Source: an uncultured Haemophilus sp. (GTDB taxonomy: Bacteria; Pseudomonadota; Gammaproteobacteria; Enterobacterales; Pasteurellaceae). Taken from it: a DNA stretch of 58,899 nucleotides. The stretch lies in assembly GCA_905205995.1 (NCBI GenBank), contig CAJLFU010000008.1, positions 1 to 58,899 on the forward strand, written 5' to 3'. The position numbers and the translations under genes are program-made. The notes under the pieces were generated by a model. That model searched no databases. It was not told the origin of the DNA and worked only from the letters and a program-made list of their open reading frames with translations. Every line of letters starts with the position of its first letter. The first letter of the stretch is position 1. This document shows positions 17,062 through 26,335 of the stretch, one piece after another.

Positions 17062-18615
17062 ATGTTTTTTAAATCTAAACAACACGCTGATAAATTAGAC
17101 CAAACATTAACAACCAAACTGGACAAAATCTTTCAATATTTTAAGGCGAAAGAAGAGCCATCTGAGAGGTTGTTTGCCCGAAATCACAAAGTTGCGCCAA
17201 TGGCAATCGCAACCTATTGGCATTATGGTAAAGCCAATTTAGATGAATCTGAATTTCTAGAAAATACGGGGTTATCTGATTTATACCAACCTCTAGAATT
17301 GCTTCTGACAAAAACAATGAAACTGCCTTGTATTACGCGCATAGAATTTGAAGAGGAAAATTGGGTTCAATTATTTCTTTCTATTGATTTTAAATTAAAC
17401 CCAACAGATAGCTCACTTTTTAGAGTTTTTATTTTTCCCGATCAGGATAGCTTCGTTTTCGCCGTAACAGATGAAGCGAAAAAACTTTGTCAGGATATGG
17501 TGCTTGCCAAGCCATTTAATCAAAAGAGTCCGCATTATGAGAAATTTTTACATTCAGTTGATGCCGTGTTTAATGCGATTGAAAAGCCAGAAGATTTCTC
17601 GCTATTAGATCAAAAACTCGCAAAAATTGAACATTATCTTAAAAATCAGCCTGATGGATGTTTATTTGTCAAAAACAATGTCTTTAAAACAGATATTTAC
17701 GCCTATCAATTTTACTATTCTGATAATTGGGACGATTACTCAAAAGAAAAATTTAATGAATTAGATTTTGACGGCGATATGTATGATTTACAAAGCCAAT
17801 TCTGTAACCCAATGGGATTCGTACCTGCTTCTCGAGAAGAATTTTTTAATGGTTCTGGCTATTCTTTTTTAAATATTGGGTTCGGCATAAAACCGCATAA
17901 GGAATATGAACATATTATTGAATTTGAACTTCCTCAAAGAATTGAGTTATTTGCTGGGCAACCTATTAGCGATGGCGCATATTCATTACAACATGCTGAT
18001 AAGCTTTTTATTTTTAATTTAATGGCAGCGATTTATTATGCCAAACCGCTTGATGAACAACATTACAAGTTTGATTTGTTAAAACAAGCCGTTGATTTGA
18101 TTTGCGATAGTATTGACAGACGTGAAACTGAAATCAATCAAGAAGCCTTATTTGATGAATTAATTACTTTGCTTGAAACGAAAAAATACATCAAAGCAAA
18201 ATATATTAAGCAAGTTAAAAGCCTCTATAAATGGCTAAATAAAGACCTTGAAAAATGTCGAGAGAAAATGATCGCATTTGGTGATATCTATGAGGACGAA
18301 GATTTAGATGAAGAATACGCTAAATTGAGCCTTATCAGAAGTTATCTACATTGCTACCAAGATGACTGGAAGATTGATTATGACTCTCTCAATCATTTTT
18401 TTTCTGAGTCTCTTGAACAAACTTTCGAAATCACTTTTGAAGAAGTGCATCATGATTTTGCACGTATTAAGGCTAAAGTAGAAGCAAAAAGTGATTATAC
18501 TTTGCTTTATGTTGATACAGGTTCCGACAATTTCTATTGCTTAGTTTGTCCAAAATCAGCAGCGCCTCGTATAATAGAAATTGCAGATATATTAAATTTA
18601 CCTATCAACCATTAA
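17062..18615 (+). CDS. Large cytoplasmic protein of unknown function, possible DUF6630-like C-terminus
   Basis: A 517-residue soluble protein without signal peptide or membrane segment, rich in acidic and aromatic residues. The N-terminal two thirds are unfamiliar. The last about 160 residues (a helical stretch with CREKMIAFGDIYEDEDLDEEYAKLS, then the WKIDYDSLNHFF and YTLLYVDTGSDNFYCLVCP segments) remind me of the DUF6630 family; this is a weak, memory-based match. It starts 26 nt after the YD-like-repeat gene with a poor ribosome site, so it may rely on translation from upstream. The two are probably co-transcribed. Confidence 0.7.
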   Translation: MFFKSKQHADKLDQTLTTKLDKIFQYFKAKEEPSERLFARNHKVAPMAIATYWHYGKANLDESEFLENTGLSDLYQPLELLLTKTMKLPCITRIEFEEENWVQLFLSIDFKLNPTDSSLFRVFIFPDQDSFVFAVTDEAKKLCQDMVLAKPFNQKSPHYEKFLHSVDAVFNAIEKPEDFSLLDQKLAKIEHYLKNQPDGCLFVKNNVFKTDIYAYQFYYSDNWDDYSKEKFNELDFDGDMYDLQSQFCNPMGFVPASREEFFNGSGYSFLNIGFGIKPHKEYEHIIEFELPQRIELFAGQPISDGAYSLQHADKLFIFNLMAAIYYAKPLDEQHYKFDLLKQAVDLICDSIDRRETEINQEALFDELITLLETKKYIKAKYIKQVKSLYKWLNKDLEKCREKMIAFGDIYEDEDLDEEYAKLSLIRSYLHCYQDDWKIDYDSLNHFFSESLEQTFEITFEEVHHDFARIKAKVEAKSDYTLLYVDTGSDNFYCLVCPKSAAPRIIEIADILNLPINH

Positions 18616-18840
18616 ATTTTAGATAAGAAAACTGCCTAGCTGCAATAAAGAGCGGTCAGTTTTTGTTGCATTCTTGCAAAATATCTCAGTGATTGAATAG
18701 CGGAATTTGTAATGTGAGTGAAAAGTAATAAAGCCCCGCGCTATAAAAATATTTTAGATAACTAACAAAATTAAACTTCTGACTATCGCTGCAGTCGTAA
18801 TTTAAATAGAATACGCTTTTATCTACACGGAAATGAAAAA

Positions 18841-19776
18841 ATGAAACTTGCTGTTATTTTACCCGCATACAATGCAGAAAATTTTATTGCTGAATGTTTA
18901 GAGTCATTATTGAATCAGACATTTAGTGATTTTTGTATTCTTGCGGTTAATGATGCATCTACCGATAACACAGGCAAGATTCTCGAGAATTATGCAGCAA
19001 AAGATGCTCGCTTACGTGTTTACCATTTACCTCAAAACCAAGGTGAACCTGCTGTAATGCAATTTGCCATGGATATGCTTAACTATATGAATGTTGAATA
19101 TGTTGCACGTATGGATGCCGATGATATTTGTGTACCACACCGTTTTGAAAAACAAGTTCAATATTTAGATGACCATCCCGAAATTGATATTTTAGGAAGT
19201 AATGCACTACTCTTTAATGATGGGCAAACTGATAAAACGACTAAAGTGAGTGCACTTCCTCTTTTAGATAAAGATATAAAAGCATATTTTTCTTTAGCTC
19301 GCGACAATATCATTAATCCCTCTACTATGTGGCGACATTCTAGTATCAAGCCGCTCGGGATCAATTATGCACAAACAGCCACAGCTCCCGATTTTCATAT
19401 GTGGGTACAATGCGCATTACACAAAAAGACATTTGCGAATTTACCAGAGCCATTATTGTTTTATCGGATACATCAAGGCCAAGCGAGTAAAATACATGAC
19501 AAAATTAGCGAGTCTGTTCAATACTCTATGGAGCTATGGATAAGTCATTTATTTCCAGAATTAACACCTAAAGAAGTCAGCCTATTAAGTCTTATACTGC
19601 ACGGCAAAACCATTAAATTACGCACTGAAGAGTTTGAAATCGCCTTTTCGGCTTATGACAAAGTTCGTTCTAATAATGGAAACTCGCTATTTGGAGAAGA
19701 TCGAGAAACCATGTTTAGTATTTTAGACAGACATACGCAAGCTTTAAAAAAGGCATTCTATAAACACATATCTTAA
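18841..19776 (+). CDS. Family 2 glycosyltransferase, probably lipooligosaccharide synthesis
   Basis: A 311-residue GT-A fold glycosyltransferase. The N-terminus has the nucleotide-sugar fold LAVILPAYNAENFIAECLES and VNDASTDNTG, and the metal-binding motif is in ARMDADDIC (about residues 90-98). The C-terminal half is divergent and should bind the acceptor. Soluble, with no membrane segment, typical of Haemophilus LOS glycosyltransferases of the LgtA/Lex type. It is alone rather than in a sugar cluster, and I found no tetranucleotide repeat in or upstream of it, so phase variation is not indicated. Donor and acceptor sugars cannot be named. Confidence 0.85.
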   Translation: MKLAVILPAYNAENFIAECLESLLNQTFSDFCILAVNDASTDNTGKILENYAAKDARLRVYHLPQNQGEPAVMQFAMDMLNYMNVEYVARMDADDICVPHRFEKQVQYLDDHPEIDILGSNALLFNDGQTDKTTKVSALPLLDKDIKAYFSLARDNIINPSTMWRHSSIKPLGINYAQTATAPDFHMWVQCALHKKTFANLPEPLLFYRIHQGQASKIHDKISESVQYSMELWISHLFPELTPKEVSLLSLILHGKTIKLRTEEFEIAFSAYDKVRSNNGNSLFGEDRETMFSILDRHTQALKKAFYKHIS

Positions 19777-19806
19777 TATTTAAAGCGGTCATTTTTACAA
19801 GAAATT

Positions 19807-19833
19807 AAAAAAAGCGTGCATTCTTATACACGC
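19807..19833 (-). terminator. Terminator of the DUF4153 gene
   Basis: On the minus strand, GCGTG and CACGC (with flanking pairs in the 10-nt interior) form a hairpin followed by seven Ts. It lies 19 nt after the stop codon of the DUF4153 gene. Confidence 0.65.
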
Positions 19834-19851
19834 ATTTGTTCGATCACACCG

Positions 19852-21654
19852 TTATTTTTCTAAAATGAAATCACCAGAAACATATTGGTAAATATAACCC
19901 TTTTCATCATCAAACTGAATATCAAAATTCTTCAAATAAATAACAAAATCTTGTCCTTTAATTTTCATTAAATCATTTGATAATGTTTGCATGACACTAT
20001 CTGACTGTGGTTTCATAAAATCAATATTATGTTGTTTGAATACATTTTGAATATGCTCATCCAGAATAACGCAGTATTTGTCATCTGTTTCGACAAAGCA
20101 AACCTTAAGTTGCTCAACAGGCTCTTTCTTAGGTACGCTTGAAGACTCACTTAATTCAATTTGGATATTTCTATCATTTTTTCGATAAATCCCTAATTTA
20201 GGGATATATATCAGTTTTTTATAACCATCGATATCAATAGATTGCAAATTTTGCGTAGTAAATTGCTTTCTGTACTGGTTATCCTTTGAACTAATCTCTT
20301 CACCATTAATGTAAAAGCGATCATTATATATAGAGAGAGTATTTAGCTCTTTAATTTTATCTCCATATTGTTGACCAAGGTGTAGCATATGGTCATCAAA
20401 TTTCTCATATTCATAAGATCCAGGCATGCTTTTAAATACGATATAACGTGTCACATCGTCTAGTTCGACCCAATCATTTCTTTCATCTGGTTTCATCGTT
20501 TCCAAACGCTCGACCAAATTAACATCATCTCGAATCTTGCCTCGCCCATCAGATAAACCGAGTTTATTAATCAATTGATGAAAACGTGTTGTTTGGCTTT
20601 CAAGTGCTATTTCTTTGGGATTCACAACCCAAGTCATGGTAAACACAGCAACCATCACAATACCGGAAATCAAGCGATATTGACGAATTTTCGGCAGCAT
20701 CAAAATGATACAAGAAACAGAAATAGCGATAGCTAATGCAACAAGGTAGATACGTTGCTCTGTCCAAGCATAAGCACTTACACGGCGTTCAATTGCCAAC
20801 CATAACAGGATGATAGGAACAACAGAAAGATATGGATAAAACTTGAAGAAGGCTTCCCAACGAGCATTGACACAAATTGAACGCAAGGCATAAATACCAA
20901 ACCCAGCAATTAAGTAAGGCAACGCAATATTGGCTACCATACCTTTTGGTAAAGCACCAACCAATGCAATTTTAACAACATACGCATAAAACAATATGGT
21001 AAAGATCATTAATGCCGGTGCTAATACAAAATTAACCAAAATTTCAAAAATGCGATTTAACGTCATTTCTGATTTAGCTTGGCGTTGTTGGAATACTAGA
21101 AAGAATAATGGTGGGAAAAATACTCCTAGTGAGGTATAAAGATGGCGTTGAAATTCTCGACTAAAATCGATATTAAACAATGCACTAATTGATTCCAAAA
21201 TAGCTGCAACTAAACCAAATACTAACCCCCATGCGACGACAGCCAAAGCAATATAAAACAGGTTATTAAAATTACGATAAGTAAAGGCTTGATTGTTTTT
21301 TACAAATGGAAATCCACATAGCACAAATAATCCAATAATTTGAGCTCCCCAGAATTTCGGACTGGTGACATAAAAATCAACATCATCGTTAACAAGCCAA
21401 ATAAAGATAACGGTAGCAAGCGGCACAACCCATGAAAAACGATACCATGCATAAGGGCGGGAAATATACACAAAAGCAAATAGCATTGCTTCAAATAGCC
21501 AGTAAGCCATGTGATTTTCTTTCGCATCAATACTCATATCCGTAAACCAGATACCGATAGCAAAAGCCGTAATCATAAAGATTTCAATCGGATGACTTAA
21601 TATTGCTGATCTAATTTGTGTTTTAGTTTGACTAAAAAAAGCCGAAAGAGACAT
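19852..21654 (-). CDS. DUF4153 family multi-spanning membrane protein
   Basis: A 600-residue inner-membrane protein with about ten to twelve hydrophobic helices in the first 360 residues. The soluble, probably periplasmic C-terminal domain (about 380-600) is rich in Asp, Lys and Tyr. The membrane part fits the DUF4153 family: paired helices, then a FYAYVVKIAL-type helix and YLIAGFGIYALRS. The role of the family is unknown. A longer frame exists, but the ATG at 21654, with AAGGA 8 nt upstream, is the likely start. The gene is divergent from eno. Confidence 0.8.
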   Translation of the reverse strand: MSLSAFFSQTKTQIRSAILSHPIEIFMITAFAIGIWFTDMSIDAKENHMAYWLFEAMLFAFVYISRPYAWYRFSWVVPLATVIFIWLVNDDVDFYVTSPKFWGAQIIGLFVLCGFPFVKNNQAFTYRNFNNLFYIALAVVAWGLVFGLVAAILESISALFNIDFSREFQRHLYTSLGVFFPPLFFLVFQQRQAKSEMTLNRIFEILVNFVLAPALMIFTILFYAYVVKIALVGALPKGMVANIALPYLIAGFGIYALRSICVNARWEAFFKFYPYLSVVPIILLWLAIERRVSAYAWTEQRIYLVALAIAISVSCIILMLPKIRQYRLISGIVMVAVFTMTWVVNPKEIALESQTTRFHQLINKLGLSDGRGKIRDDVNLVERLETMKPDERNDWVELDDVTRYIVFKSMPGSYEYEKFDDHMLHLGQQYGDKIKELNTLSIYNDRFYINGEEISSKDNQYRKQFTTQNLQSIDIDGYKKLIYIPKLGIYRKNDRNIQIELSESSSVPKKEPVEQLKVCFVETDDKYCVILDEHIQNVFKQHNIDFMKPQSDSVMQTLSNDLMKIKGQDFVIYLKNFDIQFDDEKGYIYQYVSGDFILEK

Positions 21655-21801
21655 AATTTTTTCCTTTTTGACGTAAAAAGTAATAACTAACACTTAATAA
21701 TCCATACTAAAACAGTATGGAATTTACGGACACTTTAACGAACTTTTATGGATAAATCCACTAAAATTAAATAGATATTGGATAAAAAGAGACAAAATCT
21801 C

Positions 21802-21843
21802 ACCGCACTTTATTGAAAAACAAGATGCAGATCAAAGTGCGGT
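21802..21843. repeat. Inverted uptake-sequence pair upstream of eno
   Basis: ACCGCACTTT and AAAGTGCGGT flank a 22-nt centre. The loop is longer than in the terminator-type pairs and the site lies between two divergent genes, so it may serve only as a DNA uptake site. A short T run follows on the plus strand. Confidence 0.7.
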
Positions 21844-21939
21844 CATTTTTCCAAGACAAATTTCTAAATTTGCTTTATTATATTGCCACTTTAGGTTCGC
21901 CTAACTAATTTTAATTAACTTTAAACAGAGGAAAACAAA

Positions 21940-23250
21940 ATGGCAAAAATCGTTAAAGTCATTGGTCGTGAAATCATCGACTCTCGTGGTAACCCAACTG
22001 TAGAAGCTGAAGTTCATCTTGAAGGTGGTTTCGTTGGTTTAGCAGCGGCTCCATCAGGTGCATCTACCGGTTCTCGTGAAGCATTAGAATTACGTGACGG
22101 CGATAAATCTCGTTTCTTAGGTAAAGGTGTATTAAAAGCGGTTGCTGCAGTAAACGGTCCTATCGCTGATGCATTAGTAGGTAAAGAAGCGTCTAACCAA
22201 GCTGAAATCGACCAAATCATGATCGATTTAGACGGTACTGAAAACAAATCTAACTTCGGTGCAAACGCAATCTTAGCGGTATCTTTAGCAAACGCAAAAG
22301 CTGCTGCAGCGTCTAAAGGTTTACCACTTTACGCTTACATTGCAGAACTTAACGGCACGCCAGGCGTTTACTCTATGCCATTACCAATGATGAACATCAT
22401 CAACGGTGGTGAGCACGCAGATAACAACGTTGATATCCAAGAATTCATGATTCAACCAGTTGGTGCGAAAACCTTACGTGAAGCACTTCGTATCGGTGCT
22501 GAAGTATTCCACAATCTTGCGAAAGTATTAAAATCTAAAGGCATGAGCACTGCTGTAGGTGATGAAGGTGGTTTCGCGCCTAACCTAGCATCTAACGCTG
22601 ACGCTTTAGCATGTATCAAAGAAGCAGTTGAAAAAGCAGGTTATGTATTAGGTAAAGACGTTACTTTAGCGATGGACTGCGCATCTTCTGAGTTCTACAA
22701 CAAAGAAACCGGTAAATACGAAATGAAAGGCGAAGGCCGTTCATTCACTTCTCAAGAGTTCACACACTATCTTGAAGAATTAACTAAACAATACCCAATC
22801 GTGTCTATCGAAGATGGTCAAGATGAATCTGACTGGGAAGGTTTTGCATACCAAACTAAAGTGTTAGGCGACCGCGTTCAATTAGTGGGCGACGACTTAT
22901 TCGTCACTAACACCAAAATCTTAAAAGAAGGTATCGAAAAAGGTATCGCAAACTCTATCTTAATCAAATTCAACCAAATCGGTTCTTTAACTGAAACTTT
23001 AGCGGCAATCAAAATGGCTAAAGATGCAGGTTACACAGCGGTTATCTCTCACCGTTCAGGTGAAACCGAAGATGCGACTATCGCTGATTTAGCGGTTGGT
23101 ACAGCGGCAGGTCAAATCAAAACTGGTTCTATGAGCCGTTCTGACCGTATTGCGAAATACAACCAATTAATCCGTATCGAAGAAGCATTAGAACGTGCTG
23201 GCACACCAGCTCCGTTCTTAGGTTTAAAAGCGGTTAAAGGTCAAGCATAA
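21940..23250 (+). CDS. eno: Enolase
   Basis: Enolase interconverts 2-phosphoglycerate and phosphoenolpyruvate in glycolysis and is also a degradosome partner of RNase E in related bacteria. The 436-residue protein has the substrate loop SGASTGSREALELRD, the metal ligands in LAMDCASSEF, SIEDGQDESDW and LVGDDLFVTN, and the catalytic lysine region ILIKFNQIGSLTET followed by SHRSGETED. The gene uses a restricted set of codons typical of highly expressed genes. Ribosome site AGAGGAAAA. It ends in an uptake-sequence terminator. Confidence 0.99.
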   Translation: MAKIVKVIGREIIDSRGNPTVEAEVHLEGGFVGLAAAPSGASTGSREALELRDGDKSRFLGKGVLKAVAAVNGPIADALVGKEASNQAEIDQIMIDLDGTENKSNFGANAILAVSLANAKAAAASKGLPLYAYIAELNGTPGVYSMPLPMMNIINGGEHADNNVDIQEFMIQPVGAKTLREALRIGAEVFHNLAKVLKSKGMSTAVGDEGGFAPNLASNADALACIKEAVEKAGYVLGKDVTLAMDCASSEFYNKETGKYEMKGEGRSFTSQEFTHYLEELTKQYPIVSIEDGQDESDWEGFAYQTKVLGDRVQLVGDDLFVTNTKILKEGIEKGIANSILIKFNQIGSLTETLAAIKMAKDAGYTAVISHRSGETEDATIADLAVGTAAGQIKTGSMSRSDRIAKYNQLIRIEEALERAGTPAPFLGLKAVKGQA

Positions 23251-23276
23251 TTTTTGCTTAATTTAATGTAAAATAG

Positions 23277-23308
23277 CACCGCACTTTGCATAAAAGTGCG
23301 GTGTTTTT
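23277..23308 (+). terminator. Terminator of eno, uptake-sequence pair
   Basis: CACCGCACTTT and AAAGTGCGGTG make an 11-bp perfect stem with a 5-nt loop followed by five Ts. It also lies 26 nt before the next start codon, so the downstream genes probably depend on read-through or their own promoter. Confidence 0.88.
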
Positions 23309-23333
23309 CTATCTAATATTCAAAGGAAAGAAA

Positions 23334-23753
23334 ATGTTACATTTAACTCTCGAAGATCAACTCTTTCTCGGTCAACCAAAACAAGTCGGCACACACTCGA
23401 CTGTGCATGATCACTTGGCGGTGATGTTTGAAGATGACGGTGAAACGGGCTATTTCTATGCGTTAGATATGCGTCAAAATGCGCACCTTGTTGTCGATTG
23501 CTTACATGTTTATAACGTCGATAACACTCGTAATCACCACGAAGCACGTAAATTAGAAATCTGCTGGGATGAAAGCGGTTATTTAGCCTTATTGCTCATT
23601 AACGGCTATCCGCATGCCGTATTTGATTTTGCTCATTTGATCGGCTATAACACTAACAAACATCCTCAGCCTGACTTAATGAGCATGTGGACACACGAAG
23701 AAATCACCAATGAACGTGCAACAGCATGGCTTGGTGTGAATACCATTAAATAG
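23334..23753 (+). CDS. Small DUF2251-like protein of unknown function
   Basis: A 139-residue soluble protein. The segments VMFEDDGETGYFYALD, LEICWDESGYLALLLINGYPHAVFDF and MWTHEEITNERA match what I recall as the DUF2251 family, which is next to eno in H. influenzae as well. No catalytic motif is visible and the role is unknown. The frame is open further upstream, but the ATG at 23334 has AAAGGAAAG just before it and is the clear start. yigB follows 8 nt after the stop, so they are co-transcribed. Confidence 0.75.
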   Translation: MLHLTLEDQLFLGQPKQVGTHSTVHDHLAVMFEDDGETGYFYALDMRQNAHLVVDCLHVYNVDNTRNHHEARKLEICWDESGYLALLLINGYPHAVFDFAHLIGYNTNKHPQPDLMSMWTHEEITNERATAWLGVNTIK

Positions 23754-23761
23754 GATTAACT

Positions 23762-24469
23762 ATGCGATTTTACCGCGGTCTTCAGCCTTTCAAGATCATG
23801 AGTTTTGATCTTGATGACACCCTTTACGATAACAGTGATGTCATTCGTTTGGCCGAAGAACGCTTTCTTCAATGTGTGCAAGAACACGCACAACTGAGCG
23901 AGCTTACCTCAGAATATTGGCGAGAATGGAAATGGCAACTGGCGGAGAAAGATCCCTTGATTGTTGAAGATGTGATCGCCTGGCGTGTCGAAACGTTACG
24001 CAACTTACTGGTACATCATGGTAAAAGTGCGGTTGAAATTGACCGCACTTTAGCTCTCGCCATGGAAGAATTTATTGAATGGCGACATAAAATTGATGTC
24101 CCCACTGAAAGCATTGAAGTATTAAACCAACTTAAAGATCGCTACCTGCTAAGCGTGATTACTAATGGCAATGTGATTGCTACACGTATTGGGTTTGAAC
24201 ACTTTCAGCTGAGTTTACGTGGTGGAGAGCAAGGCAGAGCGAAACCTCATCAAGATTTATTCCACCAAACCTCCCATTATTTTGGCGTAAAACCGAATGA
24301 AATTTTACACATCGGTGATAACTTAACCACGGATGTTCAAGGCGCCATTCAAGCCGGCTGCCAAGCTGTATGGATTAATTTATCGGGCAAAGATCTCAAT
24401 TCATTTACTGAAGCAAGTGTTTTGCCTACATTAGAAATCAATCATTTAACTGAATTATTAACACTTTAA
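23762..24469 (+). CDS. yigB: HAD-family phosphatase YigB
   Basis: YigB is a HAD-superfamily phosphatase that in E. coli dephosphorylates 5-amino-6-(5-phospho-D-ribitylamino)uracil in flavin synthesis and also FMN. Motif I is FDLDDTLYDN (residues 15-24), motif II ITNGN, motif III near GRAKPHQDLF and motif IV HIGDNLTTDVQGA. The first residues (MRFYR) and overall length (235) match E. coli YigB. An inverted uptake-sequence pair is embedded in the coding sequence in the cap region. It is in an operon with the DUF2251-like gene and probably ygiBC. Confidence 0.88.
   Translation: MRFYRGLQPFKIMSFDLDDTLYDNSDVIRLAEERFLQCVQEHAQLSELTSEYWREWKWQLAEKDPLIVEDVIAWRVETLRNLLVHHGKSAVEIDRTLALAMEEFIEWRHKIDVPTESIEVLNQLKDRYLLSVITNGNVIATRIGFEHFQLSLRGGEQGRAKPHQDLFHQTSHYFGVKPNEILHIGDNLTTDVQGAIQAGCQAVWINLSGKDLNSFTEASVLPTLEINHLTELLTL
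24024..24051. repeat. Inverted uptake-sequence pair inside yigB
   Basis: AAAGTGCGGT and ACCGCACTTT with an 8-nt centre lie inside the yigB reading frame without breaking it. It encodes part of the cap domain. A coding-region hairpin of terminator strength is unusual but lacks a long T run. Confidence 0.85.
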
Positions 24470-24473
24470 CTCT

Positions 24474-25103
24474 ATGATGAAAAAGAAAAATCAAGTTCTC
24501 GTCAGTCTTTCTATTGTCGCTTTATTGGGCGGCTGCTCAGAAGAGCAAGTTCAACGAGATGTTTATAACAGCCTTGAGGATTGTTTAGCCGATTGGCAAA
24601 AAATTGAATTATGCGAAGCTGATCAATCTAGTGAAAATAATAGCGGCACAACTGCACATGCTGGATCTGGCTCCTCTCTCTCAGGCAATTTAAATACACG
24701 TCCAAGCAATAATAGTGAATGGTCAGAAGACAATCAGACCGTTAAACAAACCTTAAATCCAGATGGTGCAACTCACTCTGGCAACTCAAACGGTTCAGAA
24801 GGAACAAGCCACACCAGCTCTGCAACAGGAGAAGGGCACGGTAGTATGGGCAGTGCGATTGCAGGTGCCGCAATGGGTTATATGATCGCGCGTACGATGG
24901 GCTCATTTTTAGGTCCAAGCTACAATCCAAGTAACCGTGCCGTTTCAACGCCAACGGGTCAAGTTATCCAACCGCAAACTAATCGTTCTGTCGGTAAACC
25001 TGTATTAGTTAAAGGCAATGCAGGTAGCACTTACAGCAAACCAGTTTCACGCGGTGGCTTTAAAAGCTCTAGCTCAAGCAGCAGCCGTAGTTCAGGCGGT
25101 TAA
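24474..25103 (+). CDS. ygiB: YgiB-family (DUF1190) lipoprotein
   Basis: A 209-residue predicted lipoprotein with lipobox LGGC (C21). The short Cys-containing domain after the lipobox (EDCLADWQKIELCEA) and the Gly/Ser-rich tail with GYMIARTMGSFLG and a serine cluster match the YgiB/UPF0441 family. Its function is unknown, but it is nearly always paired with ygiC, as here with 2 nt between the genes. Related DUF1190 proteins have been linked to envelope stress. The start follows the yigB stop by 4 nt. An ATG one codon later (24477) is an equal candidate. Confidence 0.82.
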   Translation: MMKKKNQVLVSLSIVALLGGCSEEQVQRDVYNSLEDCLADWQKIELCEADQSSENNSGTTAHAGSGSSLSGNLNTRPSNNSEWSEDNQTVKQTLNPDGATHSGNSNGSEGTSHTSSATGEGHGSMGSAIAGAAMGYMIARTMGSFLGPSYNPSNRAVSTPTGQVIQPQTNRSVGKPVLVKGNAGSTYSKPVSRGGFKSSSSSSSRSSGG

Positions 25104-25105
25104 AT

Positions 25106-26287
25106 ATGAAACGAATCACAGGTTTTCCTACTCGTCCCAATATGGTGCAACAATTATTAGATGTGGGCTTTGATTACTATAATCTGCCTTCCTCTGATGG
25201 CTCCCATTATTGGTCAGATAATGTGGCTTATGAATTTACCCTAGCTGAAATCGATCGCATTGAAGATGCCACCAATGAATTGCATGCAATGTGTATGGAT
25301 TTTGTTGCCGATGAAATTAAACAAGGTGATTATGCACATTATCGCTTCACCGATTTACAGAAAAATCTGATTGAACAAACATGGGCTAAAAACGTACCGC
25401 ACTTATATGGCCGTTTTGATTTTGGTTATGACGGCGAAAACCTCAAAATGTTTGAATACAATGCCGACACGCCAACTTCCCTGCTTGAAGCTGCCGTAGT
25501 GCAATGGCAATGGTTAGAGCAAATTGAAGGCTTAGCGCATCGTGATCAATTTAATTGGATTCACGAAGAATTGCTCAATCGCTTTCAGTTTATTCAACAA
25601 CAAACAGGGCTAAACGATTTCCATTTTAGTGCCATGCAAGAAGCGGGCCGTGAAGATTGGGGCAATATCGATTACTTGGCGGACGTAGCTTACAACGCAG
25701 GTTGGCATATTCATCAGCTCGCTATTGAAGACGTAGGCTATGATAAAGACAGTCAGCAATTCCTCGATCTGAATAATCAACCTATTGATTGTTTATTTAA
25801 GCTCTACCCGCTTGAATGGATGACTACGACAGAATATGCACCACACATGCTTAATTCATCCACCACTTTTATTGAACCTGCATGGAAATTACTATTAAGC
25901 AATAAAGTGCTATTAGCGAAATTATGGCAAAAGCACCCAAATCACCCATTATTACTACCTGCTTACTTTAGTAAACATGATATTACCGATCGTCAATCAA
26001 TATGGGTGAAAAAACCGACGTTAGGCCGTGAGGGCGCCAATGTTTCTTACTATGAAAAACGTAATGGTCTGGAATTTGCCGCCAAAGGCAGCGAACATTC
26101 AGCCTTCTACGATCAAGCAGGTTACATCTATCAACAAAAATTTGAACTACCAAATTTTGATGGCATGTATCCAATGATTGGTTCTTGGGTAGTGGGTGAT
26201 GTGGCTTGTGGCATCGGATTGAGAGAAGATTTTACCCCTGTTACCGGCAATGATAGTCACTTCATTCCGCATTACTTTGTAGAATAA
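25106..26287 (+). CDS. ygiC: YgiC, glutathionylspermidine synthase-like ATP-grasp protein
   Basis: YgiC resembles the synthetase half of glutathionylspermidine synthase, an ATP-grasp amide ligase, but its substrate is not known and it lacks the amidase domain. The 393-residue protein has the family motifs GRFDFGYDGENLKMFEYNADTPTSLLEA, LFKLYPLEWM, WVKKPTLGREGANVSYYE and PMIGSWVVGDVACGIGLRED. It is cytoplasmic and follows ygiB with only 2 nt between them, so the two are surely co-translated. Confidence 0.9.
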   Translation: MKRITGFPTRPNMVQQLLDVGFDYYNLPSSDGSHYWSDNVAYEFTLAEIDRIEDATNELHAMCMDFVADEIKQGDYAHYRFTDLQKNLIEQTWAKNVPHLYGRFDFGYDGENLKMFEYNADTPTSLLEAAVVQWQWLEQIEGLAHRDQFNWIHEELLNRFQFIQQQTGLNDFHFSAMQEAGREDWGNIDYLADVAYNAGWHIHQLAIEDVGYDKDSQQFLDLNNQPIDCLFKLYPLEWMTTTEYAPHMLNSSTTFIEPAWKLLLSNKVLLAKLWQKHPNHPLLLPAYFSKHDITDRQSIWVKKPTLGREGANVSYYEKRNGLEFAAKGSEHSAFYDQAGYIYQQKFELPNFDGMYPMIGSWVVGDVACGIGLREDFTPVTGNDSHFIPHYFVE

Positions 26288-26335
26288 AAACAACGCAAGA
26301 ACTGACCGCACTTAACAGATAAGAAGGAGATAAAT

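Noticed and set aside
18616..18840. A phase-variation repeat controlling the glycosyltransferase
   Set aside because: I looked for tetranucleotide or homopolymer tracts in and before the gene, as in Haemophilus LOS genes, and found none.
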